In this document: positions 43,314-51,545 of the stretch, piece after piece
How the letters are laid out: each line of letters starts with the position of its first letter
Numbering within the stretch: position 1 is the stretch's first letter
Source: an uncultured Spirochaetales bacterium
Lineage (GTDB): Bacteria > Spirochaetota > Spirochaetia > Sphaerochaetales > Sphaerochaetaceae
Direction: 5' to 3'
Assembly (NCBI GenBank): GCA_949282255.1
Contig: CASDPA010000003.1
Span: 1-64,000, forward strand
DNA: 64,000 nucleotides
Notes under the pieces: model-generated
Database searches by the model: none
Told to the model about the DNA's origin: nothing
The model's input: only the letters and a program-made list of their open reading frames with translations
Made by a program: the position numbers and the translations under genes

Positions 43314-44319
43314 TCCGCTTCGCCTCCCTTGAAATCAAAAACAAAAAGAATGGAGCTCCTACGAAGCTCGTGAGGATTCCCAATGGGATTTCTGTTGTGG
43401 TTGCAATCCTGCTTATGGTATCCACGACTGTTAGAAAGGATGCTCCCAAAAGCATCGACAGCGGTATCGTTGTTTTTGTGTCGTTTCCGACCATCATCCT
43501 TGTGAAATGCGGTATTACAAGTCCTATCCATCCGATCTGCCCGGAAACGGCGACCGCGGCTGCGGTAAGCAGCGTAGAAGAAAGGATGCAGATTATTCTC
43601 AGCTTCTTGGTGTCAACACCCAAGGAGACCGCTTCCTCTTCTTCCAGGCTCAGAAGATTTATCCTCCATGAAAGCAGCAGCAGGGGAATGAATGCGATCA
43701 GAGAGGCCGTTGAAAGCAGGTAAAGATCCGAGTTCCTGTATGAGGAGAGGGAGCCCATCAGCCAATAAGTGATTGTCGGAAGCGTATTCTCAGTATCCGC
43801 TACTAGCTTTACAAAACTTGTTGCGGAAGAAAACAGGCTGCTTATCATGATTCCACCAAGCACCAGGGCAAGCATACGGTTGTAGCGTATGTTCCGTGCG
43901 ATCAGCATCACAAGAAAGACTGCAAGAAGACCTGAAAGGAACGCAGAAAAGGATACTTCGAAGTAATTGGCGTTGTACAGCAATGCCAGAGAGGCTCCGA
44001 AAGCCGCTCCTGAGGAGGTCCCGAGCACATCCGGGCTGACAAGCGGGTTTTTGAACACGGTCTGCATCACAAGCCCGGAAAGCGCCAGGCCCGCACCTAT
44101 TAATGATGAAAGGAACAATCTTGGAAGTCTTATTTTGAAGACAATGGTCTCCTCCTGCGTGCTCCAGGTCTGTGTGATGTCGAAAACCTTTGATAACAGG
44201 ATTTTTATCAGATTTACGGGCCCTATAGCATAGCGCCCCACTGAAAAAGAGAACAGGATCGAGCAGATGAATATTATGAAAAATACGAAAACTGCATTTC
44301 TTTTGTTAAGTTTGTCCAT
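43303..44319 (-). CDS. FecCD-family ABC transporter permease
   Basis: A 338-residue BtuC/FecCD permease with about ten hydrophobic segments. Family blocks are RLPRLFLSSLIGAGLALSGL-type at about 50, NPLVSPDVLGTSSGAAFG at about 92 and GLVIPHFTRMMVGND at about 265, which binds the ATPase. It imports a chelated metal or corrinoid across the inner membrane. First gene of the operon, with AAAGGAC before ATG 44319 and a promoter at 44346-44373. Confidence 0.93.
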   Translation of the reverse strand: MDKLNKRNAVFVFFIIFICSILFSFSVGRYAIGPVNLIKILLSKVFDITQTWSTQEETIVFKIRLPRLFLSSLIGAGLALSGLVMQTVFKNPLVSPDVLGTSSGAAFGASLALLYNANYFEVSFSAFLSGLLAVFLVMLIARNIRYNRMLALVLGGIMISSLFSSATSFVKLVADTENTLPTITYWLMGSLSSYRNSDLYLLSTASLIAFIPLLLLSWRINLLSLEEEEAVSLGVDTKKLRIICILSSTLLTAAAVAVSGQIGWIGLVIPHFTRMMVGNDTKTTIPLSMLLGASFLTVVDTISRIATTTEIPLGILTSFVGAPFFLFLISREAKRNDS

Positions 44320-44345
44320 GACCTGTCCTTTATCGAATCACGTCT

Positions 44346-44373
44346 ATTTTACATTATATTTTTAAAAATGCAA
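44346..44373 (-). promoter_or_regulatory. Promoter of the ABC operon
   Basis: On the minus strand, TTGCAT (44368-44373), a 16 nt spacer containing TTTTTAAAAA, and TAAAAT (44346-44351) give a 20 nt leader with a Shine-Dalgarno. Confidence 0.6.
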
Positions 44374-44382
44374 TGGGGTTTC

Positions 44383-45498
44383 TTATGAATAGTCAGGGTC
44401 AATATTGAACTGGAAGGTATAGGTTGGAAACTCCTTTTCCAACGCGCTTTGGGCATTTTGCCGGAATTTTGCGACATCCTTTACCGAAAAGCCGATAACA
44501 ACATCGAAATGTACCCTGGAATCCTCGAAATGGACATGGAACGCATGGATTTCGACTATATCCTGTTCAACGGATTTCAGTACCTTCATCACCTCGCTTT
44601 TCATCAGAAGCACGGTAGGATTCGAATCGTTTACCGCATACATGCCGAAGGTGAAATAGATTCCGAGCTTGGACATTATCTCATTTTGGGCTCCTGTCAT
44701 CGCATCGAATATTTCTTCACCCTTTGCAGCCGCAGGAACTTCGACATTGATCGTGCCAATGCTTCTTGATGGACCGTAGTTATGGATCTGGACCTCGTAG
44801 CCTCCCTTGAGAGGAGGGTGCCTTGAGATGATGTTCCTGATTTCCAACACGGTCTCTTTTTCAGGACGTTCGCCGACTATTGCAGAAACAGTCTCCAAAA
44901 CAGCCTTTGTGCCTGCATATAATACGAAGATCGAAACGAAGATACCCGCATATGCATCCACGTTGAATTTTGTGAAAGAGGAGAGTATCACGGCCAAGAC
45001 CGTCACACTTGAGGAAAGCGCATCCGAAAGCGCATCGGTTCCGCTGATCTTCAGTGCATCGCTGTCGATTTCGATACCGTTTTTCCTATTCAGACGCCAT
45101 AGTGCCAGCTTGACCAGGATGGTGCAAAAAAGAGTGATGATCATAAGAGGGCTGGCCGATACCGATGCGGGGGAGAATATCTTCTCGATGCTGACTTTCA
45201 AAAAGTTCACGCCGGCATAAAGGACAATGAAGGAAACCAGCAGTGCGGAAATGTATTCGATCCTTCCGAAACCGAGAGGATGCGAATGGGTGGGTTTTCT
45301 TTTCGAGAGCCTGTAGCCCAGCATCGTCACAAGGCTTGAAAGCATGTCCGAGGCGTTGTTGAAAGCGTCGAATATTACAGCTACTGAACCGGATGCAAGG
45401 CCGACCAGTGCCTTTGCAGTGGCCAAAACGGCATTTGCGGCTATTCCGATGATGGAATTCCTTTGGATTATCCGGCTTCTGTTCTTTTCTTTGTCCAT
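44383..45498 (-). CDS. Cation diffusion facilitator (CDF) metal exporter
   Basis: A 371-residue CDF protein. Six transmembrane segments lie in the first 210 residues; the histidine-rich loop RKPTHSHPLGFGRIEYISALL and DALKISGTDALSDALSS (second metal-binding Asp) are visible. The soluble C-terminal part is longer than usual and seems to hold two ferredoxin-like modules (about 225-285 and 290-371). It exports Zn, Mn or Fe by proton exchange. It has its own promoter; a TTGCA-N6-TGCAA dyad lies 76-91 bp upstream of the start. Confidence 0.9.
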   Translation of the reverse strand: MDKEKNRSRIIQRNSIIGIAANAVLATAKALVGLASGSVAVIFDAFNNASDMLSSLVTMLGYRLSKRKPTHSHPLGFGRIEYISALLVSFIVLYAGVNFLKVSIEKIFSPASVSASPLMIITLFCTILVKLALWRLNRKNGIEIDSDALKISGTDALSDALSSSVTVLAVILSSFTKFNVDAYAGIFVSIFVLYAGTKAVLETVSAIVGERPEKETVLEIRNIISRHPPLKGGYEVQIHNYGPSRSIGTINVEVPAAAKGEEIFDAMTGAQNEIMSKLGIYFTFGMYAVNDSNPTVLLMKSEVMKVLKSVEQDIVEIHAFHVHFEDSRVHFDVVIGFSVKDVAKFRQNAQSALEKEFPTYTFQFNIDPDYS

Positions 45499-45669
45499 AT
45501 GACGATATTAGCTGAATCGCACATTTGTTTGCAACAGGCGCTGTTTGCTTATGCTATTGTGTTAATCCTTATATTGCAAAAGATTGCAAAAAGGCAAAAG
45601 ATTGATATGGCAAACATGGTGATAAAAAAACTGCAATTGGTACATTCTTTTTCCCTCTTAATCCGGATT
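45499..45669 (-). promoter_or_regulatory. CDF upstream region with TTGCAA elements
   Basis: The TAATAT box (45505-45510) lies 6 nt before ATG 45498, with TTGCAA (45529-45534) 18 nt upstream as -35. A dyad TTGCA-N6-TGCAA occurs at 45574-45589, inside a second possible promoter (TTGCCT-N18-TATAAG on the minus strand). A hairpin GCAACAG/CTGTTTGC is at 45531-45548. No gene lies here. Confidence 0.5.
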
Positions 45670-46581
45670 TTATTTTTCCTCATCGAAAAGAAAGGCTCTG
45701 ATGGTCCTGTAGGTTTCATCATTGGTTTCCCTGCTGCTGTTGAGACACTCATGGCGGGAAAGCGGTACATCGACAATTGTCAAAAAACGGTTGTCCAGGG
45801 CTTCAAACACTTTCTTGTCCACATAGCTGTCATCCTCTGCCCTGAGAAGCAATATCGGTATGCCTATCAGATTGAAGTTATCCCTTGCCCTGCGGCTGGC
45901 CTTTATCCCTTCGTTGAGCCACTTCCAGGTGGCTCCAGACTTTTGATATTCCTTATGCTTTTCCCTGTAGGATAAATTCTCCTCGAACCGTCCACGGTCA
46001 AAGCCCGCTGAGCTTTGAAACGTGTCGTTTGTCTTTTCCCAGATTCCTTGCCCGAATACGAAATTTTCCTTTCTTCTGTGGCGCACCATGATATCCGAAA
46101 GTCTGAATGCCGTGTTTTCATTGACCCCGTGGGTGTTTATTTTCAGCATCGGGGAGGACAACACAACCTTTTTAAAAGGGTTGTCCGGGTTCTCTTCCAG
46201 ATACAGCGATGCGGCACATCCTCCCATCGAGTGTGCAAACAAAAAACAATTTCCGTCAGATTCCATCTTATTGGCAAAGCTTTTTATCGTTTCCACATAC
46301 TCGTCGAAATCCTCTATGTGGATACGGTCAAAAAAAGCGGATCTGCTCATGCCGTGTCCCGGTAATTCGAATATGGTGCAGCTTATGCCCATTTTCAGGA
46401 AGTTGAAGATTATCTCCCTATATTTGTAAATCCCTTCACTGAAGCCGTGGACGATAAGCATGGACGCCCTCTGCCCATCCGCTTTAAAAAGGCATGCATT
46501 AATCCCTTCTTGGCTGATATCAGTCTTTCTATCCATGATATAGGGGATTATGTTTTCGGCCATGTAATTTGAAAAACTCAT
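45670..46581 (-). CDS. Alpha/beta hydrolase (lysophospholipase/monoacylglycerol lipase-like)
   Basis: A 303-residue alpha/beta hydrolase. The sequence has IVHGFSEGIYKYREI (oxyanion side), the nucleophile elbow LFAHSMGGCAAS, an Asp in LLRAEDDSYVD and the histidine in LSRHECLNS, so the triad is complete. The fold matches PldB/monoglyceride lipase proteins. No signal peptide. Its ATG overlaps the stop of the upstream MFS gene (ATGA), suggesting a transporter-hydrolase pair that takes up and splits the same compound. Confidence 0.85.
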   Translation of the reverse strand: MSFSNYMAENIIPYIMDRKTDISQEGINACLFKADGQRASMLIVHGFSEGIYKYREIIFNFLKMGISCTIFELPGHGMSRSAFFDRIHIEDFDEYVETIKSFANKMESDGNCFLFAHSMGGCAASLYLEENPDNPFKKVVLSSPMLKINTHGVNENTAFRLSDIMVRHRRKENFVFGQGIWEKTNDTFQSSAGFDRGRFEENLSYREKHKEYQKSGATWKWLNEGIKASRRARDNFNLIGIPILLLRAEDDSYVDKKVFEALDNRFLTIVDVPLSRHECLNSSRETNDETYRTIRAFLFDEEK

Positions 46582-47918
46582 TTTTCCTCCCCGATTTCAA
46601 AAATGATCTTTTTTTCATCATAAAATAGGAACAAGATCATTCCAAGCAGGCAAAAAAGACTTGAGACCATTGCGACCGCCCGGTAGCCGAAGGCTGTCGA
46701 AATCGAAGTGAAAAGCAGCATTGCCAAAGATTGTCCGAGCTTGAAAGCAAATGTCCGCGAAGCAAAAAACATGCCCTCCCTGTTTATTCCTGTCTTTTTG
46801 CTGTCTGCTTTTGCTATATCCGCCACCACCGCCTGCGGAAGAATTCCGAATATGGCCATGGCGCCTGAGGCGATAAACGAAAGAAGAAATCCCTGTGCGG
46901 TTGCAGATAGCCCAAGAAGCCCCAATAAGGATGTGAACAGATATGCAGCAAGGAAGATGACAAATCCTGCTATTATGAGCTTTTTCTTTCCAATTTTCCC
47001 AGCAACCCTGTTTATGGGAATATAAAAGAGCAGGGATAAAACGGTCATGAATACGAAAAATACGGTTGTCATCGATTCATCAAGATGCAGAAGCGATGTG
47101 ATGAAGAAGGAAAGCCCAGTCTGGAACATCGTGATTGCAATCCAATATGCGATATCGGAAAAGACAAACAGTCTGAAGTCCTTGTTTTTGTATGTGGCGG
47201 CAAGGGAAGAAAGGGATGATGGATCGCTTTTGGTCTTTTCGACATAATCCTTTTCTCTGATCGTGAACACAGGCACCAGAAGGCAGAAGAATGCGATCAG
47301 GGAAAGGAGTGTGAAGGTGATGCGCATCGAGAAAATCCTTTGTATTCCGGTTTTTTCGATCAGAGCCCAGATGACAGGAGCTGAATATGCCGTGGCGGTT
47401 CCCAATATGAATGTAAGGTTTATCGCGGTGGATATGTCCAGCCTCTGCTTGTCCGTATGACCGAGTTCTGGAATAAGGGCATTGAAGGGTGTGCAGTAGC
47501 AGGTTATGGCCAGGTAATAGCATAAAAGGGCAAAGAGAAGGAAAAATGCATTAACACTGCTTATTCCATCTACCGGGGAAAGGAATACCGCTATGGTTGA
47601 CAGTACCAAGGGTAGGGATGACCTTTTTAAGAAAGGTATCCTTCTTCCTGCTTTGTTTTTCAGCTTGTCCGACATGTCTGCAACAAGAGGATCCGTTATG
47701 GCATCAAAAATCCTGCTTATTGCGGTTATCGCTCCCACTACGGTGGCGATTTTGAATATTACAAGTCCCTGGGGAATGAACAGCTTATGCCCTTGCCCAA
47801 TCAATTCCTGTGTGGGCTGGTAGTAATAAACAAGCCAGTTTGAAATGAGTCCGGAGAGCATTGCCCAACCGAACTGTCCTGTTGCGTAGCACCAGATCTT
47901 GCCTTGCGATATTTCCAT
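46578..47918 (-). CDS. GPH-family sugar:cation symporter (MFS)
   Basis: A 446-residue, 12-segment transporter of the glycoside-pentoside-hexuronide:cation (MelB-like) family. Signs are FGWAMLSGLISNWLVYYY near the start, DAITDPLVADMSDK with the sodium-site aspartates, FNALIPELGHTDKQR and a central polar loop around 215-235. ATG 47918 is used because homology begins at EISQGKIWCYATGQFGW; the GGAGG before it is unusually close (1 nt), and a TTCAAT hexamer lies 6 nt upstream, so the start may be leaderless. The substrate is probably a sugar or glycoside. Confidence 0.85.
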   Translation of the reverse strand: MEISQGKIWCYATGQFGWAMLSGLISNWLVYYYQPTQELIGQGHKLFIPQGLVIFKIATVVGAITAISRIFDAITDPLVADMSDKLKNKAGRRIPFLKRSSLPLVLSTIAVFLSPVDGISSVNAFFLLFALLCYYLAITCYCTPFNALIPELGHTDKQRLDISTAINLTFILGTATAYSAPVIWALIEKTGIQRIFSMRITFTLLSLIAFFCLLVPVFTIREKDYVEKTKSDPSSLSSLAATYKNKDFRLFVFSDIAYWIAITMFQTGLSFFITSLLHLDESMTTVFFVFMTVLSLLFYIPINRVAGKIGKKKLIIAGFVIFLAAYLFTSLLGLLGLSATAQGFLLSFIASGAMAIFGILPQAVVADIAKADSKKTGINREGMFFASRTFAFKLGQSLAMLLFTSISTAFGYRAVAMVSSLFCLLGMILFLFYDEKKIIFEIGEEK

Positions 47919-47984
47919 GCCTCCATTGAACCATGTCAAAAAGGGAATTTGCAATAAAGAGGTTAATTTGAAGAAAAAACAATG

Positions 47985-48001
47985 TATAATTTGCCTTGAT
48001 G
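47985..48001 (+). promoter_or_regulatory. yqeC -10 element and leaderless start
   Basis: A perfect TATAAT (47985-47990) is followed after 8 nt by ATG 47999 (5 nt before an alternative TTG at 47996). There is no Shine-Dalgarno between. A -35 is weak. Confidence 0.55.
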
Positions 48002-48706
48002 CTTTATAAGACTTTGGAAGAAATGTTCATAAAGGATGGAAGATGCAATTTCATATCCATCACAGGAGGAGGGGGAAAGACCACATTGCTTTCCCTGTTC
48101 GGACAATATCTCAAGAACACGGGGCGCTCCGTACTCTTGACTACGACTACCAAGGTGCAGGCGCCGCGCTATCATGACTATCTGGCCGATCATGTTTTTC
48201 AGAGCGAGGCCTCGATCCTTTCTTATGAGGTGGAAAAAGGAAGCATGGTGTTTTATGCGGAGAAAAACAGCCTGGATGTGAAAAAGGCTTTTGCACCAAG
48301 GCCGGAGATTCTTGATGTCCTAGCCGACCGCTTTGACTGCATACTCTGTGAAGCCGACGGTTCAAGGGGGCTGCCGATGAAGATACACTCATCCCGGGAT
48401 CCTGTCATACACCCGAAAACCACTTCTGTGATCGCTGTAATGGGTGCGGGCGCACTTTTGGGAAAAATCTGTTATGTCGTATTCGGTGACGAAGGGGAGA
48501 CTTTTGTGGATGAAAAATACCTCAAAGGTTATTTTGATAATCCAGAGGCTGTTTTGAAGGGCATGGACGGCTATGAGGGGGCTGTGCTTGTAAACGCCGC
48601 TGAGGATATGGATGATAAGGGTTATGCCCTTTTTTCCTCGATATCAATACCTTATCCGATAATTTTCTGCTCGGAGAAGAAGGATGAGATTTATGCCCGG
48701 ATATGA
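47999..48706 (+). CDS. yqeC: YqeC, selenium-cofactor biosynthesis protein
   Basis: A 235-residue YqeC. It has an N-terminal P-loop-like nucleotide site (SITGGGGKTTLLSLFGQYL), DCILCEADGSRGLPMK and VIAVMGAGALLGK blocks typical of the family. YqeC and YqeB were linked by comparative genomics to the selenium-dependent molybdenum hydroxylases; the exact reaction is not established, but selenium insertion into the cofactor is supposed. It overlaps the XdhC-YqeB fusion gene by 23 bp and is divergent from the MFS gene. Confidence 0.9.
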   Translation: MLYKTLEEMFIKDGRCNFISITGGGGKTTLLSLFGQYLKNTGRSVLLTTTTKVQAPRYHDYLADHVFQSEASILSYEVEKGSMVFYAEKNSLDVKKAFAPRPEILDVLADRFDCILCEADGSRGLPMKIHSSRDPVIHPKTTSVIAVMGAGALLGKICYVVFGDEGETFVDEKYLKGYFDNPEAVLKGMDGYEGAVLVNAAEDMDDKGYALFSSISIPYPIIFCSEKKDEIYARI

Positions 48707-50183
48707 AAAATTATTGGATCTTTTTGGAAAAAACAGAGCTTATGCGATAGTCTCCATAATTTCCACTTCCGGCAGGACGAGCAGGACGACAGGACGCATG
48801 GTGGTGTCTTTGTCCGGGCTTGAGATGGGGACGATTGGCGGAGGTGTTTTGGAGCAAAAGGCGATTTTGCTTGCGCAAAAGCATATTTTGCTTGGTAAAA
48901 ATATCGAGACGGAAATTGGTAATGAAGCAGGAGGGAGGGTAAGAATATTGGTCGATGTTGTCAAAAAGGAAAGAAGGGTGGTCATTTTCGGCTCCGGCCA
49001 TGTAGGAATAAATACTGCAAGAATCTTATCCTACCTGTCGTTTGAGGTTTTTGTCATCGATGAAAGAATCAGATATGAGAAAGAGTCCGGAATCACTTTT
49101 TTGAATGAGTTGGACAGCAGTGTTGTTCTCGATGAAAGGACAGCGGTGTTGATTTTCAGTCCACGGAAAGCTGAAAGTATATATTCGGATATCAAGGACA
49201 CTCCTGTGTTCTTTATCGGAATAATGGGTTCCCGCGGATTTGACAGATGTTTTGATTCCAGGGTCCATTCCCCGCTTGGACTTGAGCTCGGAGGTGAGAG
49301 CCCTGAAGAAATTGCCATATCTGTTTCTTCACAGCTGCTTGCCGCTTTTAATGGGGCCGATGCCTCTCCTTGTTCCTCATACCTTGATGATGTTGTCGTT
49401 GTAAGGGGGGCAGGCGATCTTGCAAGCGGCGTGATCCTTCGTCTATTCAATGCCGGCTATCGCGTGATAGCGCTTGAATGTGCCAAGCCTCTTGTGATCA
49501 GGCGCACTGTTTCGTTTGCAGAGGCGGTTTATGAGAAAAAAGCGGCTGTGGAAGGGGTTCAGGCCCAGCTTGTAAAAGATAATGCGGAAATTTGGCGTAC
49601 CCTTGATGCAGGCATCGTCCCCATCCTCATCGATCCTGATGCTACAATACTTGACAGCATACGTCCTCTTGTACTTGTTGACGCGATAATGGCGAAAAAA
49701 AATCTTGGAACAAAAAAGGGCATGGCGGGAATCACAATAGCCCTGGGGCCGGGATTCTCTGCCCCAGATGATGTGGATGCCGTGATAGAGACTAGAAGAG
49801 GCCACAATCTGGGAAGGATAATAAAAGAAGGAAGCGCAGAGGAGAATACCGGAATTCCCGGACTTGTGATGGGGTATGGAAAGGAAAGGGTGATACATAG
49901 TCCCGCTTCCGGAGTGGTGCGCCATGTCCGTTCTATCGGCGATATTGTCAAAAAGGGAGAGATCATCTGTTATGTCGGCTCCTCTGCTGTCCTTGCTTCC
50001 ATCGATGGAATGCTCCGTGGACTTATCCGGCAGGATCTGGAGGTGGAAGAGGGGTTGAAGATTGCGGACATAGACCCCAGAGGAAGGGATGCAAGCTTCA
50101 TGACCGTCTCGGACAAGGCCATGGCTATTGCCGGAGGCGTGCTGGAGGCTGTCGATTGCTATAAAAAGCTGCTTGGAAGATAG
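48684..50183 (+). CDS. yqeB: XdhC-YqeB fusion protein (SDMH maturation)
   Basis: A 499-residue fusion. Residues 1-215 form a complete XdhC in normal order: XdhC_CoxI part (STSGRTSRTTGRMVV, MGTIGGGVLEQKA) then Rossmann part (VVIFGSGHVGINTARIL, HSPLGLELGGESPEEIA). Residues about 233-499 are YqeB/EF2563: VVVRGAGDLASGVILRLF, RRTVSFAEAVYEKKA, VDAIMAKKNLGT, RRGHNLGRII and a C-terminal lipoyl-like part with HSPASGVVRHVRSIGD and DIDPRGR. In the systems I know, these are separate genes. The fusion suggests that the chalcogen-inserting XdhC and YqeB act in one complex. Overlaps yqeC by 23 bp. Confidence 0.88.
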   Translation: MRFMPGYEKLLDLFGKNRAYAIVSIISTSGRTSRTTGRMVVSLSGLEMGTIGGGVLEQKAILLAQKHILLGKNIETEIGNEAGGRVRILVDVVKKERRVVIFGSGHVGINTARILSYLSFEVFVIDERIRYEKESGITFLNELDSSVVLDERTAVLIFSPRKAESIYSDIKDTPVFFIGIMGSRGFDRCFDSRVHSPLGLELGGESPEEIAISVSSQLLAAFNGADASPCSSYLDDVVVVRGAGDLASGVILRLFNAGYRVIALECAKPLVIRRTVSFAEAVYEKKAAVEGVQAQLVKDNAEIWRTLDAGIVPILIDPDATILDSIRPLVLVDAIMAKKNLGTKKGMAGITIALGPGFSAPDDVDAVIETRRGHNLGRIIKEGSAEENTGIPGLVMGYGKERVIHSPASGVVRHVRSIGDIVKKGEIICYVGSSAVLASIDGMLRGLIRQDLEVEEGLKIADIDPRGRDASFMTVSDKAMAIAGGVLEAVDCYKKLLGR

Positions 50184-50203
50184 GAATTCCAGGTTTGTCG
50201 ATG

Positions 50204-50232
50204 TTGCCCGCGGCTTCTTAAAGAATTATAAT
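50204..50232 (+). promoter_or_regulatory. proAB promoter
   Basis: TTGCCC (50204-50209), a 17 nt spacer and a perfect TATAAT (50227-50232) give a short leader with GGTGG before ATG 50253. Confidence 0.7.
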
Positions 50233-50252
50233 GCCGTTTAGTTGGTGGTTTT

Positions 50253-51545
50253 ATGAGTGTTTTAGATAATCTGGATGTTCAGCTCGGATATTTGAAGGAA
50301 AGCAGAAGCATCCTGGCTTCCTCCAGCCTTGAAGAGAGGAACGATGCTTTGAGGCTTGTTGCGGGTGCGCTTGAGAAGAACAAGCAGTTCTTATTTGATG
50401 AAAACAATAAGGATCTTGAGGAAGCGGAGGGAAAAATTTCTACTCAGATCCTTCATAGGCTTGCCTTCACCCAGGATAAGCTTGATTCTGTTGTCTGCGG
50501 CTTGATGGATCTCATCAAGCTTCCGGATCCGGTTGCAAAGACGTTGGAAAAGAGACAGCTTGATGACGGCTTTATCTTGGAGCGCAGGAGTTTTCCGATC
50601 GGAACGATCGCAATGATCTTCGAGGCCCGTCCTGATGCTCTTGTCCAGATGGTCGGCTTGGCTCTTAAAAGCGGGAATGCCATCGTCTTGAAAGGAGGCA
50701 GCGAAGCGAAGAATTCCAACCGTGCATTGGTTCGTGTAATTAAAGAGGCCTTGAAGGACTCTGCTGTGCAAAACGGATGGATACTGCAGATAGAGAGCCA
50801 TGGGGATGTTGAAGCGATTCTTAAAAAGGATGATTACATAGATCTCATAATCCCCCGAGGATCCAACGCTTTTGTGCGCCATGTCATGGATAATACCACG
50901 ATACCCGTTTTAGGACATGCTGACGGACTTTGCTCGGTATATATACATGAGGATGCAGATATCGATCTGGCCGTTAAAGTGTGCGTGGATTCCAAGGTGC
51001 AGTATCCCGCAGCCTGCAATGCTGCTGAGACGGTACTTGTAAACAGCCGCATCGCCAAAGCTTTCTTGCCAGGATTCAAGAAAGCTCTCGAACCCTATTC
51101 GGTGGTAATCCATGGAGATGAGAGGACAAGAGATATCATTTCATGCCTCAAGGCTGAAGAAAAGGATTATCATACGGAATTCCTTGCTTTGGAACTTGCG
51201 ATAAAGGTTGTGGATTCCATTGATGAGGCGATCGAGCATATCCGTATCCATGGTTCTGGTCATACGGACTGCATCATCACTGAAAGCCCGGTTGCCCGAG
51301 ATAAGTTCTTCAAGCTGGTTGACAGTGCCGATGTGTTCTGCAATTGTTCCACACGTTTTGCCGATGGTTTCAGGTTCGGTCTTGGAGCGGAAGTCGGCAT
51401 ATCCACTGGCAAAATCCACGCCAGGGGTCCGGTTGGACTTGCTGGACTGATGAGTTACAAGTGGCTTTTGACAGGCCATGGGGAGATTGTGGCGGAGTAT
51501 TCCGGAAAAAACGGAAAGAAATTCAAGCACAAGGATATTCTATGA
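50253..51545 (+). CDS. proA: Gamma-glutamyl phosphate reductase
   Basis: A 430-residue ALDH-superfamily ProA. Motifs: IGTIAMIFEARPDALVQM (family signature, near 115), IVLKGGSEAKNSN, the catalytic cysteine in YPAACNAAETVLVN (about 251) and GLGAEVGISTGKIHARGPVG near the end. It reduces glutamyl-5-phosphate to the semialdehyde in proline synthesis. Order is proA then proB, with ATGA overlap at 51542; proC is 8 kb away at 59.4 kb. Confidence 0.97.
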   Translation: MSVLDNLDVQLGYLKESRSILASSSLEERNDALRLVAGALEKNKQFLFDENNKDLEEAEGKISTQILHRLAFTQDKLDSVVCGLMDLIKLPDPVAKTLEKRQLDDGFILERRSFPIGTIAMIFEARPDALVQMVGLALKSGNAIVLKGGSEAKNSNRALVRVIKEALKDSAVQNGWILQIESHGDVEAILKKDDYIDLIIPRGSNAFVRHVMDNTTIPVLGHADGLCSVYIHEDADIDLAVKVCVDSKVQYPAACNAAETVLVNSRIAKAFLPGFKKALEPYSVVIHGDERTRDIISCLKAEEKDYHTEFLALELAIKVVDSIDEAIEHIRIHGSGHTDCIITESPVARDKFFKLVDSADVFCNCSTRFADGFRFGLGAEVGISTGKIHARGPVGLAGLMSYKWLLTGHGEIVAEYSGKNGKKFKHKDIL

